Below, one piece after another: positions 37,617-42,834 of a stretch of 42,834 bases of DNA. This stretch comes from Candidatus Aenigmatarchaeota archaeon (GTDB lineage: Archaea > Aenigmatarchaeota > Aenigmatarchaeia > GW2011-AR5 > JAGGXF01), in NCBI GenBank assembly GCA_021157845.1, contig JAGGVU010000001.1, positions 1-42,834 on the forward strand. Reading direction: 5' to 3'. The notes beneath the pieces are model-generated. The model made no database searches. It saw only the letters and a list, made by a program, of their open reading frames with translations, and was not told the origin of the DNA. Position numbers and translations under genes: made by a program. Every line of letters begins with the position of its first letter. Within the stretch, counting starts at the first letter, position 1.

Positions 37617-38744
37617 ATGGATTTATTGATATTGTTGAATTCTATAATAGAAGAGAATATTTTTCTAATGAGTTCTTTTGTGGTTTTTCTGATTGGATTT
37701 CTGACTTCGTATGATGATTTGACTATAGGTAAAATAAAAAATAAATATATTTTATACGGTCTAGCCACTGCTGTAATATTTAACATTTATTATCTTTTTC
37801 ATGGCCCTTTATATCTCAAATCAGTTTTATTAAATTCTTTTATAGGGCTTGCAACAGGGTTCTTTTTTTACGTAGCAGGTATATGGACAGCAGCTGATGG
37901 TAAATTATTTTTTGTCTATTCATGTTTAGTTCCATTATCAATATACAAACTTGGCTATGTTAATTATTTTCCCTCTTTCGTTCTTCTGTTGAATACATTT
38001 TTGCCTGTTTTCTTTTTTCTTTTCTTTAATCTTTTGCTAAGAACAAGTTGGAAAGAAAAGATGCATGTTTTAAAGGGTATTTTTCGCCCCAAATTTTTGT
38101 TTCTTTTATTTCTGATTCTTTTTTCATTCCAATGGCTTTTTCCCTTGGTTTTTAAGATACTTCACATACCAGCAGATTTCAGCATCCTAATGATATTCAT
38201 GGTATTTGCAACTATCGGTATTATGTTTTATATTAGAAAATATCTATTTCATTTTGCAATTAGTTTTGCTTTGATAAGAGTTATTTTTGATTTTCAGAGC
38301 ATTTTACATATATCATTTTGGCTCGCCTTTCTAAAGGTTTTTATTTTTGCCCTCTTTTTAATACAGTTTTTATTCACACTTGCCCAGCTAAAATTTTCTA
38401 TTCATACGGATATAGAAAAACTAAAGCCAGGTGACAAATCAGCACAAATGATAATTAAAAAAGGAAAGGATTATGTTGCAGAAACCCTTCCACCGTTTTT
38501 CGCACGGTTTTCTGAAGGTAAAAAAGATATATTGATAAAAAGTTCTGTAAGGCTGACAAAGGAAGATATAGAAAAATTGAAAGCACTAAAAAAAGAGGGA
38601 CGATTAAAATTTAAGCACCTATTAGTAGAGGAAACTATACCATTTGCGCCATTTCTGTTTTTAGGTGTTTTATTAACTTATTTTGTACGAGGCAGTATAG
38701 TGATATATTTAAAACTTTTGTTCTATAAAAATATAGTGAGATGA
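37617..38744 (+). CDS. A24 peptidase-like polytopic membrane protein with C-terminal extension
   Basis: YDDLTIGKIKNKYILYG and WTAADGKLFFVYS keep both Asp positions with GxGD changed to TAAD; C-term KLKPGDKSA...LTKEDIEKLKALKKEG resembles C-term of the 29399 peptidase. Confidence 0.75.
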   Translation: MDLLILLNSIIEENIFLMSSFVVFLIGFLTSYDDLTIGKIKNKYILYGLATAVIFNIYYLFHGPLYLKSVLLNSFIGLATGFFFYVAGIWTAADGKLFFVYSCLVPLSIYKLGYVNYFPSFVLLLNTFLPVFFFLFFNLLLRTSWKEKMHVLKGIFRPKFLFLLFLILFSFQWLFPLVFKILHIPADFSILMIFMVFATIGIMFYIRKYLFHFAISFALIRVIFDFQSILHISFWLAFLKVFIFALFLIQFLFTLAQLKFSIHTDIEKLKPGDKSAQMIIKKGKDYVAETLPPFFARFSEGKKDILIKSSVRLTKEDIEKLKALKKEGRLKFKHLLVEETIPFAPFLFLGVLLTYFVRGSIVIYLKLLFYKNIVR

Positions 38745-38750
38745 TTTGCT

Positions 38751-39272
38751 ATGGAAGATGAGGTTTTCAATAACATGGAAATTAAGGAGAATTGTGTCAT
38801 TGTTTCTGTTAATCCGAAAATATATCCATTAGAGGTTATCCAGTCCGCCGCCTATATTCTGATAGATAGGGTTTATGTCGTTATGGACGGAGATCCTGAA
38901 GAAGAGATATTCGTCCAATTAATACCAAAGGAAACTACTGATTTGCAGAAGCTTGCTTATGAATTTAATAATGAATTACTGAATTACGCTGTTTATCATA
39001 TTCAAAGTAAGCGAAATAAAGAAGTTAGAGATGCGATAGTAAAGAGAGTTTTTCTGACAAATAACGAAGATTATCGACTAGAGACTGATGTAGATATTTC
39101 TACTTCGCCAAAAGTTGAGAAACATTCCCCTGAAGATAATACAGAAAGATTGGAAGAGGAAATGGAAAAAACCAAAGATATAATCGGATATGAAGACGAT
39201 CCTTTAGGAATAGCACAGCCATGGACACCTGAAAAGGCAAAAGGCCTTAAGGAGCTAGATGCTGAAAAATAA
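38751..39272 (+). CDS. HxsD-like protein (His-Xaa-Ser system), copy 1
   Basis: VIVSVNPKIYPLEVIQSAAYILIDRVYVVMDGDPEEEIFVQLIPK...LAYEFNNELLNYAVYHIQSKRNKEVRDAIVKRVFL. Confidence 0.8.
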   Translation: MEDEVFNNMEIKENCVIVSVNPKIYPLEVIQSAAYILIDRVYVVMDGDPEEEIFVQLIPKETTDLQKLAYEFNNELLNYAVYHIQSKRNKEVRDAIVKRVFLTNNEDYRLETDVDISTSPKVEKHSPEDNTERLEEEMEKTKDIIGYEDDPLGIAQPWTPEKAKGLKELDAEK

Positions 39273-39297
39273 CAATGCAGACAAAAATAAATAAAAG

Positions 39298-39399
39298 GTG
39301 GACGATGTGGAAAAGACAGGGCAGACAAGCATGAATAATAAAATAAAGGTGGATAATGTGGAAAAAGCGGGGCAAACAGGCATGAATAAGAATATAGAA
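39298..39399. repeat. 51-bp tandem direct duplication at 5' end of HxsD-like copy 2
   Basis: GTGGACGATGTGGAAAAGACAGGGCAGACAAGCATGAATAATAAAATAAAG then GTGGATAATGTGGAAAAAGCGGGGCAAACAGGCATGAATAAGAATATAGAA. Confidence 0.9.
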
Positions 39400-39642
39400 G
39401 TAGATGAAAAAAACAACTTTGTCAAAGTTAAAATAAATACGAAAATTTATCCAGCAGAAGTGGTTTTGAAATCTGTTCAAAGTTTTGAGGAATCATGCTG
39501 GGTAAATGTTCAGGGCGATCCTAATAAGGAATTGGTGATAACGCTAAAACCAAAATCAGAGGATATAAATGTAAAAACACTTGGAAATGAGTTTTATAAT
39601 TTTGTTCTTGGGATGAGTAAGACAAAAGAAGAAGAATATTGA
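39298..39642 (+). CDS. HxsD-like protein, copy 2 (short C-terminus)
   Basis: FVKVKINTKIYPAEVVLKSVQSFEESCWVNVQGDPNKELVITLKPKSEDINVKTLGNEFYNFVLG aligns with copy 1; true start ambiguous because of 51-bp tandem duplication. Confidence 0.75.
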   Translation: MDDVEKTGQTSMNNKIKVDNVEKAGQTGMNKNIEVDEKNNFVKVKINTKIYPAEVVLKSVQSFEESCWVNVQGDPNKELVITLKPKSEDINVKTLGNEFYNFVLGMSKTKEEEY

Positions 39643-39646
39643 TTTT

Positions 39647-41086
39647 GTGGTGCAAATGGCCATAAGTTACTATGACTATCCTGATGAAAAAAAATATATA
39701 GAAAACAGATTTTTAACTAAAAAATTGGGCGAAAATAGATACCTTATAACAACAGATCATGGCGCGTGGGCAATCTTATCAAAAAAGGAATATGATTTGT
39801 TAAGATTGGGAAGACTTAATGAGGATCCTTCTTTAATAAACTTTCTTGAAGAGAAAGGGATAATTTTAACAGAGAGAAATATTAAAAAGGTTCTCAGCAA
39901 CACACGTGATAAATTCTCCCGTGTTTTCAATGGAACTTCTCTTCACGTTATAACAACGACGTTGAGATGCAATCAAAAATGCATATATTGTCATGCTTTG
40001 TCCAGGCCGATGGATGCAAAAGAATACGATATGGATGAAGAGACTGCTAGGGCAGTCGTCGATTTTATCTTTCAAAGCCCATCTAAAACTATTGGTATAG
40101 AGTTTCAAGGTGGAGAGCCATTAGCCAATTTTGATATAATAAAATATATAATAGAATACGCAAAGAAAAAAAATAGAACAGAAAAAAGAGACATGCGTTT
40201 TATGATTGTTTCAAACCTGACAATGATGACCAAAGAAAAATTAAAATTTCTTTTAAAGAACCAGGTGGGTCTTTGCACCTCTTTAGATGGCCCAAAAGAG
40301 GTTCATGATAAAAATAGAAAATATTTTGATGGTAGAGGAAGTTACGATGATGTGGTTCACTGGATAAAGGATATTAAGAAACAAAATGCATATACTTTAG
40401 GAGCTTTGCCAACCATTAGCAAATTCTCCTTACCATATTGGAAAGAGATAATTGATGAATACAGAAGGCTTGGGTTTGACAGAATAAGAATTAGGAATTT
40501 AATGAACTTGGGTTTTGCTTCTGCAAGATGGGATGAAATAGGATATACTGCTGAAGAGTTCTTGGATTTCTGGAAAAAAAGTTTGGATTATATTTTATCT
40601 TTAAACAGAAAAGGTGTTAGATTTTTAGAGGGCATGACCATTATAATAGCAAGGCAGTTTTTATCAAAAGATTCACAATCTTTTACATGTTGGGGATCTC
40701 CTTGTGGAGCAGCTTTGATGCAGACGGCATATAACCAAGATGGCGATGTTTATACTTGTGATGAAGGAAGGTCTTTTGATATATTTAAGTTAGGAAATGT
40801 CAAAGAGAATACCTATAAAGAAATTTATACATCAGACGCTGTTTTGAATATAGTTTCGCTATCCTCTATGAAATCATTTTTATGTGATAATTGTGTTTGG
40901 CAGCCATTTTGTACAAACTGCTTGACTTGTAATTATGGCCAGCAAAAAACTCTTGTGCCAAAGATGCCAGAAAGCTTTGAATGTAAAATCAAAAAAGGTA
41001 TGATTGAATATGTTTTTGAAAAGTTAACAAATAGTCCTGATAGAAAATATCTTTTAGATTGGACAAGAACAAAAAGAGGGATATAA
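39647..41086 (+). CDS. hxsB: HxsB-like radical SAM/SPASM maturase (His-Xaa-Ser system)
   Basis: YYDYPDEKKYIENRFLTKKLGENRYLITTDHGAWAILSKKEYDLL; TTTLRCNQKCIYCHALSRP (CxxxCxxC); IEFQGGEPL; C-terminal CDNCVWQPFCTNCLTC. Confidence 0.88.
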   Translation: MVQMAISYYDYPDEKKYIENRFLTKKLGENRYLITTDHGAWAILSKKEYDLLRLGRLNEDPSLINFLEEKGIILTERNIKKVLSNTRDKFSRVFNGTSLHVITTTLRCNQKCIYCHALSRPMDAKEYDMDEETARAVVDFIFQSPSKTIGIEFQGGEPLANFDIIKYIIEYAKKKNRTEKRDMRFMIVSNLTMMTKEKLKFLLKNQVGLCTSLDGPKEVHDKNRKYFDGRGSYDDVVHWIKDIKKQNAYTLGALPTISKFSLPYWKEIIDEYRRLGFDRIRIRNLMNLGFASARWDEIGYTAEEFLDFWKKSLDYILSLNRKGVRFLEGMTIIIARQFLSKDSQSFTCWGSPCGAALMQTAYNQDGDVYTCDEGRSFDIFKLGNVKENTYKEIYTSDAVLNIVSLSSMKSFLCDNCVWQPFCTNCLTCNYGQQKTLVPKMPESFECKIKKGMIEYVFEKLTNSPDRKYLLDWTRTKRGI

Positions 41087-41104
41087 AACACAAATAAACT
41101 CTTT

Positions 41105-41121
41105 GAAAAAAAGTATAAATA
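41105..41121 (+). promoter_or_regulatory. candidate BRE/TATA promoter for the repeat-peptide gene
   Basis: GAAAAAAAGTATAAATA ~37 nt upstream of the ATG at 41158. Confidence 0.5.
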
Positions 41122-41157
41122 TCAGAAAAGTCATAATTGAAAATAGAAGGGAAATAT

Positions 41158-41592
41158 ATGGGAAAGAAACTGCCAAAAATCAAGAAAACTATAAGTTCTT
41201 TTTTAACAGGCGAAGAAGGCAAGATAACCAAAAAATCTTTATTAATGGCAGGCGCCTTTCTTTTAGGAACAGCTGGTTTGGCAAAATCTGCTGCTGCCAG
41301 TCATGACCAGAATATAGCACATTCTGATTCATCATCTGTAAGTTATGCATCTGGCCAGGTTCAGGCTTCACACTCACATTTTGATCCTGCTCATGCTTCA
41401 CATTCATCCCACGGTAGCCATGGCTCTCATGGCTCCCACGGTTCCCACAGTTCTCATTCCGTTCACACTTCCCACGGTGTTCACAGCTCCCACAGTTCCC
41501 ACTATTCTCACGGTTCCCACACTTCCCACTCTGTTCACTCTTCCCACGCCTCCCACACAAGCCATGGTTCTTGTCTTGTAACATGTACATAA
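41158..41592 (+). CDS. His-Xaa-Ser repeat precursor peptide (HxsA-like)
   Basis: MGKKLPKIKKTISSFLTGEEGKITKKSLLMAGAFLLGTAGLAKSAAASHDQ... then 19 tandem (S/V)Hx triplets and SCLVTCT; track ORF opens at 41137. Confidence 0.88.
   Translation: MGKKLPKIKKTISSFLTGEEGKITKKSLLMAGAFLLGTAGLAKSAAASHDQNIAHSDSSSVSYASGQVQASHSHFDPAHASHSSHGSHGSHGSHGSHSSHSVHTSHGVHSSHSSHYSHGSHTSHSVHSSHASHTSHGSCLVTCT
41398..41568 (+). repeat. 9-bp-period coding repeat (19 units encoding (S/V)-H-x)
   Basis: Units such as tcc cac ggt / tct cat ggc / gtt cac agc, with synonymous variation. Confidence 0.92.
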
Positions 41593-41617
41593 TCTTTCAA
41601 ATCAAGGTTTAAATAAT

Positions 41618-42834
41618 ATGACAGAAAACCCAAAGACTCTTGTAATAGTTCTAACAGAGAAATGCAACTTAAAATGTCCTTATTGTAGAGCTAGTGGTGG
41701 AGAAGGAACAAAAAAATTAAATTTTAATTTCATAAAAAAGGCTATAGATTATTTTATAGAAAAGGGATATGATAAACCATATATTCGTGTCAATTTTTAT
41801 GCAAAAGGAGAGCCAACTACGGAATTTAATTTAATGAAAACAACATATAAATATCTACAGTCAAAAACTGATAAAATAAAAAGTTCTATATTTACTAACG
41901 GAGTTTTTTCAAAAAAAATAGCAAAATGGTTATCAAAAAACATTGACATGATAGATATGAGTGTTGATGGTTATCCAAAAATACAAAATAAGCAAAGACC
42001 ATTAAAAAACGGAAATGCAAGTAGCCCAATTGTTGAAAAAAATATAAAATACTTTATAAGGAATGGAAATTATCTCAGAATAAATTCTGTCATAACGAAT
42101 TTTTCTGTTCATAAACAATCTGAGATACTAAAATATTTTTATTCTCTTGGTGTGAAAAAAATAATTTTTACCCCAGTTGTAATTGAAGGGAGCTGTATTG
42201 AGAATAATATACAATATTTAGATAGAAAGGTATTTTTAGATAATTTTTTAAAAGCAAGAGAATTGGCAGAAGATTTTTCAATTTCTCTTACATCAGGATA
42301 TCGTCTACTTGATAGAAAAACTAAAAAATATTGTGATTTGGGACATTTGTTTTTACTTTTACCCGATAATTATATTTCAACATGCCGTGCTGTTGTATCT
42401 AAAAATGCCAAAAATGCCGAACCTTTTATAATTGGAAAATACGATCCTATAAAAGATAAAATCTATATAGATGAAGACAAACGAAAAAAATTAGAAAAAA
42501 TAGATCTATACAATTTTTCGACATGTCTTAAATGTCCGATTAAATATAAATGTGCTGGTGGATGCCTTAGACAGTGGAAATCATTTGAAAAATTTTTTAA
42601 AACAAATAAAAATTCAGGAGAAGTCAAAATATCTGGTAAGCCCGACAAAAAGGTATGTGGTATAAAAATAGATACAGTTGAAAAATATAAAAACTATAGA
42701 ATTCAAAAGTATGAGAAAAATAAAATACCATATTTAGGAAAAAAAGCCTTTGGTTATAATTATAATATGTTTTTCAATAAATTTAAATTATATAAAACAA
42801 AGAATAATCAAAAAATTTCTGGATCTTCTTTTAT
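41618..42834 (+). CDS. second radical SAM/SPASM protein, 3' truncated by window edge
   Basis: Own translation MTENPKTLVIVLTEKCNLKCPYCRASGGEG... ending in FSTCLKCPIKYKCAGGCLRQW (Cx2Cx5Cx3C SPASM); no stop before window end so absent from track. Confidence 0.88.
   Translation, partial: MTENPKTLVIVLTEKCNLKCPYCRASGGEGTKKLNFNFIKKAIDYFIEKGYDKPYIRVNFYAKGEPTTEFNLMKTTYKYLQSKTDKIKSSIFTNGVFSKKIAKWLSKNIDMIDMSVDGYPKIQNKQRPLKNGNASSPIVEKNIKYFIRNGNYLRINSVITNFSVHKQSEILKYFYSLGVKKIIFTPVVIEGSCIENNIQYLDRKVFLDNFLKARELAEDFSISLTSGYRLLDRKTKKYCDLGHLFLLLPDNYISTCRAVVSKNAKNAEPFIIGKYDPIKDKIYIDEDKRKKLEKIDLYNFSTCLKCPIKYKCAGGCLRQWKSFEKFFKTNKNSGEVKISGKPDKKVCGIKIDTVEKYKNYRIQKYEKNKIPYLGKKAFGYNYNMFFNKFKLYKTKNNQKISGSSF

Noticed and set aside
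41398-41568. Possible CRISPR-like or satellite repeat
   Set aside because: 9-bp period is an in-frame codon repeat without spacers; synonymous variation indicates protein-level selection.
41189-41590. 133-aa minus-strand ORF rich in CGNRGNC-like repeats
   Set aside because: It is the antisense reading of the His-Xaa-Ser repeat; the plus strand has leader, promoter and operon context.
41618-42834. Direct assignment of the second rSAM as HxsC
   Set aside because: Motif CNLKCPYC and Cx2Cx5Cx3C tail fit a generic SPASM enzyme; no HxsC-like motif recognised, so no symbol given.

Overview
The window is an AT-rich archaeal chromosome segment. The lineage is not resolved from sequence alone; gene content and compact layout suggest a DPANN-like or related archaeon. 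Most of it is core information-processing and lipid genes: L24e, S28e, L7Ae, S27e, aIF2-alpha, Nop10, PAC2, RpoK, enolase-like, S2, L10e, Cbf5, EMC3-like, AdkA, L44e, GINS, PriS, MEMO, DNA ligase, GlmM/GlmU-like genes, Trm1, TFB, histone, aIF5A, DUF460, GGGP synthase, G1P dehydrogenase, UppS, TrmI, Hel308 and a polyprenyl synthase. Two small CDSs absent from the ORF track (L24e and a Trm112-like protein) and one edge-truncated radical SAM gene were found by reading the sequence. There are two minus-strand tRNA genes with multiple introns: tRNA-Ser(GGA) with insertions in the D-loop, anticodon loop and T-loop, and tRNA-Pro(CGG) with D-loop and anticodon-loop introns. The most interesting region is the right end (about 37.6-42.8 kb). 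It looks like a His-Xaa-Ser (HXS) type radical-SAM peptide-modification locus: an A24 peptidase-like membrane protein, two HxsD-like proteins, an HxsB-like rSAM/SPASM protein, a secreted precursor with 19 tandem (S/V)-H-x triplets ending in SCLVTCT, and a second, non-HxsC-like rSAM/SPASM enzyme running off the window. Other notable items are a circularly permuted GTPase fused to a SIS domain, an 18-bp perfect palindrome inside the start of an HTH-MNT/HEPN module, and a dispersed family of intergenic elements with shared sequence boxes.
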